Below, piece by piece: positions 49,485 through 57,738 of a stretch of 64,000 nucleotides of DNA. The translations under genes and the position numbers were made by a program. The notes below the pieces were generated by a model that searched no databases, was not told the origin of the DNA, and saw only the letters and a list, made by a program, of their open reading frames with translations. The stretch is from JAAXHF01 sp965242605 (lineage in GTDB: Bacteria > Desulfobacterota > Binatia > Bin18): positions 1,674,001 through 1,738,000 of the forward strand of contig CBDESS010000001.1 of the NCBI GenBank assembly GCA_965242605.1, given 5' to 3'. Position 1 is the stretch's first letter; every line of letters starts with the position of its first letter.

Positions 49485-52127
49485 CTATTCATTTTCTCTC
49501 TCGGCCAACTTCTTCAGTTCGGCCAACACCCGCAAGGCGTCAAGCGGGGTGGTGTGCAGCGGGTCAACCCTGGCCAGTCGGGCCAGGACCGGCCGCGCGT
49601 CCTGAGGTGGCGTTTGAGCGTTCTTCGCGATTCCGGCGGGACCGGCCTGACTCAAGCGCTCTGCCACATAGGCGTCTGTGTTCCGGTCCGTTTGCCAGTT
49701 CAGCAGCAGATCCTTGGCCCGCTGCACGACGGGTGAGGGCAAACCGGCCAGTTGGGCCACATATACCCCGTAACTCTTCTGGGCCGCGCCGGGTGCGACG
49801 GTATACAGAAACGTCACCTCGTCCTGTTCTTCCCGGACAGCCAGGCGGGCATTGGCAATCCCCGGAATGGCGTCTGCCAGGCCGGCCAGTTCATGATAGT
49901 GGGTGGTAAACAGCGTTTTGGCCCTGATCTCCTGAGCCAGGCTTTCGGCCACCGCCTGGGCAATGGCCTGTCCGTCTGAGGTGCCGGTGCCGCGTCCAAC
50001 TTCGTCAAGCACGACCAAACTCTTGTCGGTCGCCTGGCGCAGGATGTTGGCCGTTTCGGTCATCTCGACCATAAAGGTTGACAGCCCCTGGGCCAGAAAA
50101 TCGGTCGCTCCGACCCGGGTAAAAATCCGGTCAACCACACCGATTGCGGCCGCCTCGGCCGGCACAAAGCTGCCGATTTGAGCCAATACCACCAGCAGCG
50201 CCGTTTGCCGCACATAGGTGCTTTTGCCGGCCGCATTCGGACCGGTCAGCATCAACAGGTGGGTGTCCTCGTCCAAGGTCAGATCGTTGGGAACAAAGGT
50301 CTCGGTCCGGGTTTCAAGCACCGGATGCCGGCCTTGGGTGATGGAGAGGGCGTAGTCGTGGCTGATCTGGGGCTGGACCCAGCCCGTGTTGCTGGCGATC
50401 TCGGCAAACGCGCACAGCAGGTCAAGCAGACCGAGCGTGTGGGCGGTCTGGCGGAGCCGGTCGGCCTGAGCTGCGACCTGGTGGCGCAGCGCGCTGAACA
50501 GCTCATACTCGAGCTGTTTGCTCCTGTCGGCGGCCGACAGCATCTTGTCCTCAAAACGGTGGAGGGCGGGGGTGATAAACCGCTCGGCGTTGGCCAGGGT
50601 TTGCCGCCGGGTGTAGGTTTTGGGGACCAGATTGAGGTGCGACTTTGTCACTTCAAGATAGTAGCCGAACACCCGGTTGAAGCCGACTTTCAGGTTGGGG
50701 ATCGTCGTGCGCTTGCGTTCTTGCTGCTCATAGCGGGCGAGCCAGCCGCTCCCGTCGGTCTGGATGGTCCGCAGCTCGTCAAGGTCGGTGCTTACCCCGT
50801 CCCGAATCAGGCCGCCCTCTTTGGCCCCGGCTTTAGGCTCCTCAACCAAAACCTGTCGGATTTTGGCCTGGATATCCTCTAAGGGGTCAAGCGCTTGGTG
50901 CAGCTCGGCCAGCAGCTCGGTGGGCAGTTTGGACAGCAAGGCGCGGATATCGGCCAGCGGAGCCAGCGAGCTCGCCAAGGCGGCCAGGTCGCGCGGCGTG
51001 GCAACGGCAGAGGTCGTGCGCGAGGTCAGGCGTTCGAGGTCCAGAATTTTTGCCAGCCCGGTCTGCATGTCTGTGCGTGTCGGCTGCTGAGCGAGCAGGG
51101 CGGCGACCGCCTCCTGACGCTGGCGGATGGCGTCTACCGAGCGGAGGGGGTGGAGCAGGCAGTGGCGAAGACGGCGGTGGCCCATCCGGGTTTTTGAGGC
51201 GTCAAGGACCGACAACAGCGACCCGTGCGGCCCGCCTTCCAGCAGGTTTTCGACCAGTTCAAGGTTACGCTGGGTCTGGGGGTCGAGAAAGACGAACGCC
51301 TCGCTGTGATAGACCTGGGGGGCTTTGAGGTGGGGAAGAAAAGCCTGTTGGGTGTCGGTCACATAGGCCAGCAGCGCGCCGGCCGCGGTCAGGGCCTTCG
51401 GGTGCGAGGCGACCAGCGGCACGATGTGGGTCCGTCCAAAGCTGCCGGCCAGGGTTTTGCGGGCTACGGTCAGACGAAAATCTGTTTCCGGCCGCTCGGT
51501 GATATACGCCTGGGTCTGCCAGGTGGAGTTGTCAAGTTCGGCCGCTCGCAGAAGTATTTCCTGGGCTGGAAATTTTGCCAGCAGGCCGGGCAGCTCGGCC
51601 CAGTTTGTCTCGGCCAGCACAAACTCGCCGGTGGCCAGGGCCAGAAAGGCCAGGCCGACCCGGTCTGCGGAGTCAGAAAACAGAGCCGCCAGGCCGCGCT
51701 CCGTCCCGCTGGTCTCAAACAGCGTGCCCGGCGTGACAACCCGGACGACCTCGCGCCGGAGCAGCCCTCGCCCCTTGTGCGGTCCTTCGATCTGTTCACA
51801 GATGGCAACCTTAAAGCCTTTTTCGACCAGGCGGCTGAGATAGGTGTCGAGCCGGTAATGAGGCACGCCACACATGGGGATCCGTTCGGCATTTTTGCTC
51901 TGGGGCCGCCAGGTCAGGGTAATGTCAAGGGCGCGGGCGGCAACAGCCGCATCGTCGTAAAACATCTCATAGAAATCGCCAAAGCGAAAAAAGACCAGCG
52001 CCTCCTGGTGTTGGGCCTTGACCTGGCGGTATTGGGCCATCATGTCCGTCTTGGGACTCGGGGCCGTGGCGTGGGGCTGTGGCTGTGTCACTGAGCCGGC
52101 CTGCTGGCTTGAAACATTGCTGCCCAT
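49485..52127 (-). CDS. mutS: DNA mismatch repair protein MutS
   Basis: 880 residues, usual length about 850. The mismatch-reading motif FFRFGDFYEMFYDDA is at about 46-60, the Walker A LTGPNAAGKSTYVRQTALLV and the Walker B DEVGRGTGTSDGQAIAQAV with TLFTTHYHELAGLAD are in the C-terminal ATPase. The start at 52127 lacks a good ribosome site; an internal ATG pair at codons 28-29 (MMAQYRQVKAQHQEAL) better matches the family N-terminus and may be the real start. It binds mismatches and recruits MutL. Confidence 0.94.
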   Translation of the reverse strand: MGSNVSSQQAGSVTQPQPHATAPSPKTDMMAQYRQVKAQHQEALVFFRFGDFYEMFYDDAAVAARALDITLTWRPQSKNAERIPMCGVPHYRLDTYLSRLVEKGFKVAICEQIEGPHKGRGLLRREVVRVVTPGTLFETSGTERGLAALFSDSADRVGLAFLALATGEFVLAETNWAELPGLLAKFPAQEILLRAAELDNSTWQTQAYITERPETDFRLTVARKTLAGSFGRTHIVPLVASHPKALTAAGALLAYVTDTQQAFLPHLKAPQVYHSEAFVFLDPQTQRNLELVENLLEGGPHGSLLSVLDASKTRMGHRRLRHCLLHPLRSVDAIRQRQEAVAALLAQQPTRTDMQTGLAKILDLERLTSRTTSAVATPRDLAALASSLAPLADIRALLSKLPTELLAELHQALDPLEDIQAKIRQVLVEEPKAGAKEGGLIRDGVSTDLDELRTIQTDGSGWLARYEQQERKRTTIPNLKVGFNRVFGYYLEVTKSHLNLVPKTYTRRQTLANAERFITPALHRFEDKMLSAADRSKQLEYELFSALRHQVAAQADRLRQTAHTLGLLDLLCAFAEIASNTGWVQPQISHDYALSITQGRHPVLETRTETFVPNDLTLDEDTHLLMLTGPNAAGKSTYVRQTALLVVLAQIGSFVPAEAAAIGVVDRIFTRVGATDFLAQGLSTFMVEMTETANILRQATDKSLVVLDEVGRGTGTSDGQAIAQAVAESLAQEIRAKTLFTTHYHELAGLADAIPGIANARLAVREEQDEVTFLYTVAPGAAQKSYGVYVAQLAGLPSPVVQRAKDLLLNWQTDRNTDAYVAERLSQAGPAGIAKNAQTPPQDARPVLARLARVDPLHTTPLDALRVLAELKKLAERENE

Positions 52128-52218
52128 CCGACAATGGAGACAAAGCGCACGGCGTGCAAGAGGCGTTGCCGGACGCCGACAGGTAGGCTAGAAGAACCTG
52201 GAAACAGGAGGAGAAGCC

Positions 52219-52920
52219 ATGACCCAGCCCGTTTGTGTTATCTCCGGCGTTGGTCCGGGGACCGGAGCGGCCCTGAGCTGCCGGTTTGCCGCGGGCGACT
52301 ATCAGGTCGCCATGCTGGCCCGGAACGGACAGAGACTCTCACAGTTCGAGCGGGAGATTCCGCACACGACCGGCTTTGTGTGTGACGTGTCGGACCCGGC
52401 CGCGGTCAAGACAACGCTGGCCGCGGTCAAGGAGCGTCTGGGCACGCCCGAGGTGTTGATCCACAACGCGGTGGGCGGCGCTTTTGGGACGTTTCTGGAG
52501 ATTGAGCCGGCGGTCCTGGAGCGCAATTTTCAGGTCAATACAATGGGGCTGCTGTACTTGGCCCGGGCCGTGGCCCCGGACATGATCGCCGCCGGCAGGG
52601 GGGCTATCGTTGTCACCGGCAATACCTCGGCCTTACGCGGCAAGCCGCGCTTTGCCGGCTTTGCGCCGACCAAAGCCGCCCAGCGCATCCTGGCCGAGTC
52701 TATGGCCCGCACGCTCGGACCGCAGGGCGTCCATGTCGCCTATGTGGTGATTGACGCGGTGATCGACCTGGAATGGACCCGCCGGATGTTCACGGACAAG
52801 CCGGATGATTTCTTCATCAAACCGTCGGCGATTGCCGAGACCACCTGGCAGGTCGTCCACCAGGACCGCTCCGGCTGGTCGTTCCATGTTGAGGTCCGGC
52901 CGTTTGGTGAAGCATGGTGA
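52219..52920 (+). CDS. Atypical SDR-family protein with Phe in place of the catalytic Tyr
   Basis: 233 residues, with AGGAGGAGAAGCC before the ATG. The cofactor loop SGVGPGTGAALSCRF, HNAVGG and VVTGNTSALRGK are SDR-like. At the catalytic YxxxK position it reads RFAGFAPTKAAQRILAESMA, F-x-x-x-K, followed by HVAYVVIDAVID. That F is found in a related subgroup from memory, so it may be a family trait rather than damage. It may still bind NAD(P) but use different chemistry or be regulatory. Confidence 0.75.
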   Translation: MTQPVCVISGVGPGTGAALSCRFAAGDYQVAMLARNGQRLSQFEREIPHTTGFVCDVSDPAAVKTTLAAVKERLGTPEVLIHNAVGGAFGTFLEIEPAVLERNFQVNTMGLLYLARAVAPDMIAAGRGAIVVTGNTSALRGKPRFAGFAPTKAAQRILAESMARTLGPQGVHVAYVVIDAVIDLEWTRRMFTDKPDDFFIKPSAIAETTWQVVHQDRSGWSFHVEVRPFGEAW

Positions 52921-52941
52921 TTTTTAGAACAATACGAACCG

Positions 52942-52947
52942 TATAAT
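52942..52947 (+). promoter_or_regulatory. TATAAT box before the CTG-start secreted protein
   Basis: A perfect TATAAT lies 28 bases before the proposed CTG start at 52975, in an AT-rich gap after the SDR gene. No clear -35 box was found. Confidence 0.35.
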
Positions 52948-52974
52948 ATTCCTTGATTCGGAGGAAACGCGAGC

Positions 52975-53586
52975 CTGAAAGAACTGTTCGTCGCTGGTGC
53001 CCTGTTGTTCATAACGAGTTCGGCTTCGGCGCAAGAATGTTATGAGTCCTCGATCGTCAGTCCGAGTCCTTTCATGGGTAACGATGGGGAAATCTTCAAG
53101 TTATCTGACGGGTCTTTCCGGGAGGTCAAGTATGAATATGAGTACTTGTACGAATACTATCCAGGCGTAATTATTTGTCCATTGTCAGGAAAGTTGATAG
53201 CAAACGGAAAAACGCTCAATGTGGAGCAGGTTGGCTTGAAGAATACTCGTCCCCAGTCACAGGAGCAAAAGGTGCGCTGCGATATGGGCTCCAGGCTGGC
53301 CCAGGGCTATATGCCAGAGAGCGGCTCCGAAATGATGGCCCGCTTTCGGCAGGCCGGCCCCATGCTCAGCGGGACCAGCGGAACCACCCAGACCCCCGAG
53401 CCGGGCTATAACCCGACGCAGGCTCGCCCGTGTCCCCGCCCGGCCCTGGGAGAGCGTGGGGAGTGCTCGGACCGTGGGAGGGAGGCGGGTCGGTTGAGCG
53501 CCGCTCAAAAGAGAACGCGTCTTGCCCATGACCGAACACCGGCGCGAGGGCCGGCCGGGAGACAAGGCGGTGGAGCGGCCGGGTGA
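52975..53586 (+). CDS. Secreted protein of unknown function, probable CTG start
   Basis: The frame from 52975 gives a signal peptide KELFVAGALLFITSSASAQE cut before ECYESS. The codon before KELF is CTG, with GGAGG (52960-52964) 10 bases upstream; the next start candidate (TTG, 53005) lies inside the hydrophobic core. The mature part has SDGSFREVKYEYEYLYEYYP and ICPLSGKLIANGKTLNV, not recognised. From about 53366 it overlaps an opposite-strand gene, and its tail (Pro/Arg/Gly-rich) is unlike protein. The true end is doubtful. Confidence 0.45.
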   Translation: MKELFVAGALLFITSSASAQECYESSIVSPSPFMGNDGEIFKLSDGSFREVKYEYEYLYEYYPGVIICPLSGKLIANGKTLNVEQVGLKNTRPQSQEQKVRCDMGSRLAQGYMPESGSEMMARFRQAGPMLSGTSGTTQTPEPGYNPTQARPCPRPALGERGECSDRGREAGRLSAAQKRTRLAHDRTPARGPAGRQGGGAAG

Positions 53587-53743
53587 TGAACCGCTCCAGA
53601 CCATAGCCCACGGCGTGCAGCGGGTAGGCAATAATCCGCAGGGGGTGGGCGTCATCGTAATCATCGTACTCACCGCTGTGCGCAGGCAGGGGCAGGCCAC
53701 AGGCCAGGGCCACAATGCCGACGATGATTGACTTTTTCCACAT
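53366..53743 (-). CDS. Small secreted protein of unknown function
   Basis: 125 residues from the ATG at 53743, 5 bases after AAGGAG. Signal peptide KKSIIVGIVALACGLPLPAHS, then EYDDYDDAHPLRIIAYPLHA, VGYGLERFITRPLHRLVSRP and VFGHGQDAF. The H-P-L-R-I-x-A-Y-P-x-H-A block is shared by short exported proteins seen beside hemB-like genes in related bacteria (from memory). After residue 75 the sequence is Pro/Ser/Gly-rich and lies antisense to the gene above, so it may be non-native. Function unknown. Confidence 0.6.
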   Translation of the reverse strand: MWKKSIIVGIVALACGLPLPAHSGEYDDYDDAHPLRIIAYPLHAVGYGLERFITRPLHRLVSRPALAPVFGHGQDAFSFERRSTDPPPSHGPSTPHALPGPGGDTGEPASGYSPARGSGWFRWSR

Positions 53744-53745
53744 GT

Positions 53746-53925
53746 TCACTCCTTCTGGTCTTCTTCGACCAGCCGCTCCAGCTCTTTTTGCCAGGCCTGT
53801 CGGGCAGATGTTCGGCGGTACTTTGTGGCGTCGCCCTCAGCCCGGCCCGGTGGTGGCAGCGCCCTGCGGACCTGGCGCAGCGCGTCAAGCTGGGAGAGGG
53901 TGCGGCGTTTCTTTTTGCGTGGCAT
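53746..53925 (-). CDS. Small basic protein of unknown function
   Basis: 59 residues from the ATG at 53925, beginning MPRKKKRRTLSQLDALRQVR and ending in a helical ARQAWQKELERLVEEDQKE. Its stop is 2 bases from the next start and overlaps the alternate GTG there, so the two are probably cotranscribed downstream of hemB. The strong basic N-terminus suggests nucleic-acid or ribosome contact; this is inference only. Confidence 0.55.
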   Translation of the reverse strand: MPRKKKRRTLSQLDALRQVRRALPPPGRAEGDATKYRRTSARQAWQKELERLVEEDQKE

Positions 53926-53948
53926 GGACCTGAGCTCTCTGAAAGTGG

Positions 53949-54926
53949 TCACGCCCGTGTGAGCAACCGGGCCGCGTCTTTAGCAAAATAGCTCAGGATC
54001 AGGTCGGCCCCGGCGCGTTTAATCCCGGTCAGGGCTTCCATCATCACCCGTTCTTCGTCCAGCCAGCCGTTCCGGGCCGCGGCTTTGAGCATGGCGTATT
54101 CGCCGCTGACGTGGTAGGCCGCAACCGGGACAGCAAACCGCTCCCTGACCCGGCGGATGATGTCGAGGTAGGGCAGGGCCGGTTTGACCATAACCATGTC
54201 CGCGCCTTCCTCAATGTCGAGGGCAACTTCCCGCAGGGCTTCGGTGCCGTTGGCCGGGTCCATCTGGTATGAACGGCGGTCGCCAAACTGCGGGGTCGAT
54301 TCGGCCGCCTCCCGAAACGGGCCGTACAAGCTGGAGGCGAACTTGGCGGCGTAGGCCAGAATCGGAATATGGGGGAAGCCCTCGTCGTCGAGCGCCTCAC
54401 GGATGGTGCCCGCCCGGCCGTCCATCATATCCGACGGGGCAACGATGTCGGCCCCGGCCCGGGCGTGCGAGACGGCCTCTTTGGCCAGGATGTTCAGGGT
54501 GGCGTCGTTATCAACGTCCTGACCCTTGACAATCCCGCAGTGGCCGTGGTCGGTGTATTCGCACAAGCACACGTCGGTCAGCAGCAGCAGGCCCGGCACT
54601 TCTTCTTTGAGCGCGGCCAAGGCCCGCTGAATAATGCCGTCAGCGGCATACGCCTCCGAGCCGACCGCGTCCTTATGGGCGGGAATGCCGAACAGGATGA
54701 CGCCGGGAATGCCCAAATCACGGATCTCTTTACACTCCTCAACCGCCTGGTCGATCGACTGCTGGGCGATACCCGGCATCGAGCCGATCGGATTAGTCAC
54801 CCTGGAGCCGGGCACGATGAACAGCGGCATGATGAGGTCATTGACGCTGAGTTGTGTTTCTCGCACCATACGCCTCAGCTGTGCAGTGCGACGCAGGCGA
54901 CGTGGACGGTGGGTCGGGAAGGACAT
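53949..54926 (-). CDS. hemB: Delta-aminolevulinic acid dehydratase (porphobilinogen synthase)
   Basis: 325 residues from the ATG at 54926. Zinc-site cysteines are in LLTDVCLCEYTDHGHCG; Schiff-base lysines are in LAYAAKFASSLYGPFREAAE and MVMVKPALPYLDIIRRVR. VSGEYAML and SDMMDGRAGTIREALDDEG complete the signature. Two aminolevulinate molecules are condensed to porphobilinogen in tetrapyrrole synthesis, so it feeds heme and cobalamin pathways used by the genes in this window. Identification is secure. Confidence 0.95.
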   Translation of the reverse strand: MSFPTHRPRRLRRTAQLRRMVRETQLSVNDLIMPLFIVPGSRVTNPIGSMPGIAQQSIDQAVEECKEIRDLGIPGVILFGIPAHKDAVGSEAYAADGIIQRALAALKEEVPGLLLLTDVCLCEYTDHGHCGIVKGQDVDNDATLNILAKEAVSHARAGADIVAPSDMMDGRAGTIREALDDEGFPHIPILAYAAKFASSLYGPFREAAESTPQFGDRRSYQMDPANGTEALREVALDIEEGADMVMVKPALPYLDIIRRVRERFAVPVAAYHVSGEYAMLKAAARNGWLDEERVMMEALTGIKRAGADLILSYFAKDAARLLTRA

Positions 54927-55074
54927 GGCTGTGCTCCTGTGTGCAGTCAATAAAAGTTTCTCCTGTTTCGCTCAGGGATGCAAGTCCTCTTTCTTGACGA
55001 AAGAGTCGGAACGTGAGCAGATCCGCATGATGCCGGCTGACCCGGGAATCCGGGAACGGCTGGAGGACACGACC

Positions 55075-55818
55075 ATGCAGGAGCGGATTGAACGCGCCGC
55101 CCGGGCTATTCGGACCTCACGCAAGACGATCGCCCTGACCGGGGCGGGCATTTCGGCTGAGAGCGGAATTCCGACATTTCGCGACCCGGGCGGACTGTGG
55201 GACCGCTATGATCCAGAGGAGTACGCGACGATTGACGCCTTTCGGCGCGATCCAGGCAAGGTCTGGCAGATGATGCGCGGCTTCACCGAGCTGAAAACCG
55301 CCCGGCCCAACCCCGGCCATTATGCCCTGGCGCAGTTGGAGCAGGTGGGTTTTCTGGGCTGCATCATTACCCAGAATGTCGATAATCTGCACCAGGCCAG
55401 CGGCAGCCACGACGTGATTGAGTTTCATGGCAATATGCGCCAGGTGGTGTGTCAGCGTTGCGACAAGCTCCTGCCGCTGACCGAGGTGTCGCTCGAGACC
55501 TTGCCCCCGTACTGCTCGTGTGGCGGGGTGTTCAAGCCGGCCGGGGTGTTTTTTGGCGAGCCGATTCCGCCCCACGCCCTGTCTCGCTCGTACCAGGAGG
55601 CGCAGAGCTGCGAGGTGATGCTGGTGGTCGGCACCTCAGCCGTGGTGTATCCGGCCGCGGCCATGCCTGGAGTGGCCAAGGAAGCCGGGGCGCAGGTGAT
55701 CGAGATCAATCCCGAACCGACCAACTTGACGGGCACAATTTCCGATTTCATCATCCAAGCCAAGGCCGGCTTGGTCATGCCTCAGATTGTGGCCGCAATC
55801 AAAGCGCTGGCATCGTAG
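55075..55818 (+). CDS. cobB: SIR2-family NAD-dependent protein deacylase
   Basis: 247 residues from the ATG at 55075 with GGAGG 8 bases upstream (earlier ATGs at 55027/55030 have no site). NAD-binding ALTGAGISAESGIPTFRDPG, catalytic FHGNMRQVVC with H, TQNVDNLHQASGS, and zinc ligands C-Q-R-C ... C-S-C are all present. The R/Y pair that prefers succinyl-lysine (Sirt5/CobB type) was not clearly identifiable. It removes acyl groups from lysines using NAD. It may regulate acyl-CoA enzymes such as the thiolase-like gene next door. Confidence 0.9.
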   Translation: MQERIERAARAIRTSRKTIALTGAGISAESGIPTFRDPGGLWDRYDPEEYATIDAFRRDPGKVWQMMRGFTELKTARPNPGHYALAQLEQVGFLGCIITQNVDNLHQASGSHDVIEFHGNMRQVVCQRCDKLLPLTEVSLETLPPYCSCGGVFKPAGVFFGEPIPPHALSRSYQEAQSCEVMLVVGTSAVVYPAAAMPGVAKEAGAQVIEINPEPTNLTGTISDFIIQAKAGLVMPQIVAAIKALAS

Positions 55819-55828
55819 GAGGAAAAGC

Positions 55829-56995
55829 ATGAGTCTGAAAGGAAAAGCGGCACTGATTGGCTTTGCCGAAATGGCCCCCCAAAAGGGCGGCGGAGGGAGA
55901 ACGCCGCTGGGCATTATTGGCGAGGTGGCGCGGGAGGCGATTGCTGACGCGGGTTTGAAAAAGCAGGACATTGACGGCCTCCTGACAGGCATGGCCATCG
56001 GCGACTACAGCGTACTGTGGCCGTCGGTCATTTCAGAATATCTCCAGTTCCAGCCCTGCTATTTTGACGTGGTGGAGCTGGGCGGAGCATCGGCCACCGG
56101 CATGTTCTGGCGGGCGGCCGCGGCCATTGAGGCCGGCATGTGTAAGAATGTGTTGTGCGTCTTGGGCGATTCGTGGTCGAGCAAAACGACGAGCGTTGGC
56201 AAACCGCCGCCGTTTCCGCGGCTGGACGCCGAGTTTGACGCGCCATACGGCTTGATCGCGGCCAATCCAGGCTATGCCCTGATCGCTCAGCGTCATATGC
56301 ACGAGTTTGGCACGACGCCCGAACAGTTGGCCAAGGTCGCCGTTGATCAGCGCAAAAACGCGTGCAGAAATCCTGCCGCCCTGTTTGGCAACACGCCGAT
56401 CGGCATTGAGGACGTGCTCAACTCGCGCATGATTGTTAATCCCCTGCACCTGCTGGAGATTGTCAGCCCGTGTACGGGTGGTGGGGCGTTCATTGTGACC
56501 AACGCTGAGCGGGCCAAGGACAGTCCCCACGTCCCGGTCTATCTGCTCGGAGCCGGTGAGGCGGGCGGCCATTGCAGTATTGCGCGCGCCGAGAGCCTCA
56601 CCACCTCCCTGGTCAAACCTGCCGCGGAGAGGGCCTTCCGCATGGCCGGGGCCAGCCCCCAGGATATGGACTTTGTGCAGCCCTACGACTGCTATACGAT
56701 TACGGTTGTAGTGACGCTGGAAGACGCCGGCTTCTGTCCCAAGGGCGAGGGAGGCCGCTTTGTGGAGGACCACGACCTGTCCTACCAGGGGGATTTTCCG
56801 TGCAATACCCACGGCGGCCAGCTGTCGTTTGGCCAGCCCGGCCTGGCCGGCGGCATGAGCCATTTGATCGAAGGCGCGCGTCAACTGATGGGCCGGGGCG
56901 GGGTGCGCCAGGTCAAAGATGCCACGATTGGCTATGTCAACGGCAACGGCGGCATCATGAGCGAGCAGTGCAGTGTGGTGATCGGCGTCAATTAG
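55829..56995 (+). CDS. Thiolase-like protein (acetyl-CoA acetyltransferase/lipid-transfer family)
   Basis: 388 residues from the ATG at 55829 after GTAGGAGGAAAA. Thiolase fold is shown by VVELGGASATGMFWRAAAAI, VNPLHLLEIVSPCTGGGAFI, DFVQPYDCYTITVVVTLEDA, and CNTHGGQLSFGQPGLAGG. The nucleophilic Cys position (near GGASATG) lacks the usual Cys, as in SCP2-type thiolase-like proteins that pair with DUF35 subunits. It probably acts with the next gene in acyl-CoA, steroid-side-chain-like or archaeal-type HMG-CoA chemistry. Substrate unknown. Confidence 0.85.
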   Translation: MSLKGKAALIGFAEMAPQKGGGGRTPLGIIGEVAREAIADAGLKKQDIDGLLTGMAIGDYSVLWPSVISEYLQFQPCYFDVVELGGASATGMFWRAAAAIEAGMCKNVLCVLGDSWSSKTTSVGKPPPFPRLDAEFDAPYGLIAANPGYALIAQRHMHEFGTTPEQLAKVAVDQRKNACRNPAALFGNTPIGIEDVLNSRMIVNPLHLLEIVSPCTGGGAFIVTNAERAKDSPHVPVYLLGAGEAGGHCSIARAESLTTSLVKPAAERAFRMAGASPQDMDFVQPYDCYTITVVVTLEDAGFCPKGEGGRFVEDHDLSYQGDFPCNTHGGQLSFGQPGLAGGMSHLIEGARQLMGRGGVRQVKDATIGYVNGNGGIMSEQCSVVIGVN

Positions 56996-57004
56996 GAGAA
57001 ACGC

Positions 57005-57421
57005 ATGGCAGACTATCGGAAGCCTCTTCCCCGTCCGAGCGCCTCGTCGCAGCCGTTCTGGGACGCCGCCAAACGCCACGAACTCCAGATTCAGCGCTGT
57101 AGGAGTTGTGGCGCGGTCCTGTTCTACCCGCGTGAGGTTTGTTCAGGGTGTCTGTCGTCAGAGCTGAGTTGGATATCGGCGTCCGGCCGGGGCACGGTGT
57201 ATTCGTATACCATCGCCGAGGCCCCGACCCATCCCGCTTTTGCCGGAGACGTGCCGTATATTGTGGCCATTGTCGAGTTGGCGGAAGGCCCGCGGTTGAC
57301 GACCAACATCGTTGGCTGCGAGCCGGCGGCGATGCAGATCGGCATGCCAGTGGTCGCCACCTATGACGACGTGACGCCGGACGTGACGCTGGTCAAGTTT
57401 CGGCCTGCGGAGTCGGTTTAG
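57005..57421 (+). CDS. Zn-ribbon and OB-fold protein (DUF35), partner of the thiolase-like protein
   Basis: 138 residues starting 9 bases after the thiolase-like gene. The N-terminal Zn ribbon is QRCRSCGAVLFYPREVCSGC, followed by the OB fold GRGTVYSYTIAEAPTHPAF and VPYIVAIVELAEGPRLTTNI. DUF35 proteins bind acyl-CoA and channel it in complexes with thiolases. The pair is one functional unit by gene order. Confidence 0.92.
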   Translation: MADYRKPLPRPSASSQPFWDAAKRHELQIQRCRSCGAVLFYPREVCSGCLSSELSWISASGRGTVYSYTIAEAPTHPAFAGDVPYIVAIVELAEGPRLTTNIVGCEPAAMQIGMPVVATYDDVTPDVTLVKFRPAESV

Positions 57422-57639
57422 TCGGGCGGCTTGAGGGCGCGGATGCGGCGGACGGGCGGATGGCCGGGCGTGTCGTCAATAAAGGTCAGATGCGCAGACT
57501 CGCAGGCTGGGCAGATGACGAGTGGGCCGTAGCGCTCGTCTTCAACCATAGGCGGCCAGCGTCCATCGGACGGTTCACCGTAGTTGCTCATGGTGTACAA
57601 TTTTTCAGCGCACATCAGACAATGCTGAGCCTTGGCCAT
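57418..57639 (-). CDS. Small zinc-ribbon-like protein
   Basis: 73 residues from the ATG at 57639 with GGAGGAGA upstream. Two CxxC pairs, C-L-M-C near residue 7 and C-P-A-C near 45, suggest one zinc ribbon. It ends overlapping the DUF35 stop on the other strand. A longer frame from 57759 is shadow. Function unknown; possibly nucleic-acid or protein binding. Confidence 0.6.
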   Translation of the reverse strand: MAKAQHCLMCAEKLYTMSNYGEPSDGRWPPMVEDERYGPLVICPACESAHLTFIDDTPGHPPVRRIRALKPPD

Positions 57640-57738
57640 TGGTCTCCTCCGGGCTTTCCCCTGTCCGTTGATCCTAGGGGCAAGCCCGGCGCAAGTCCAG
57701 CCGGTTCCGGGGAGAGCAGAGTTGAGAAAGGACGATTG

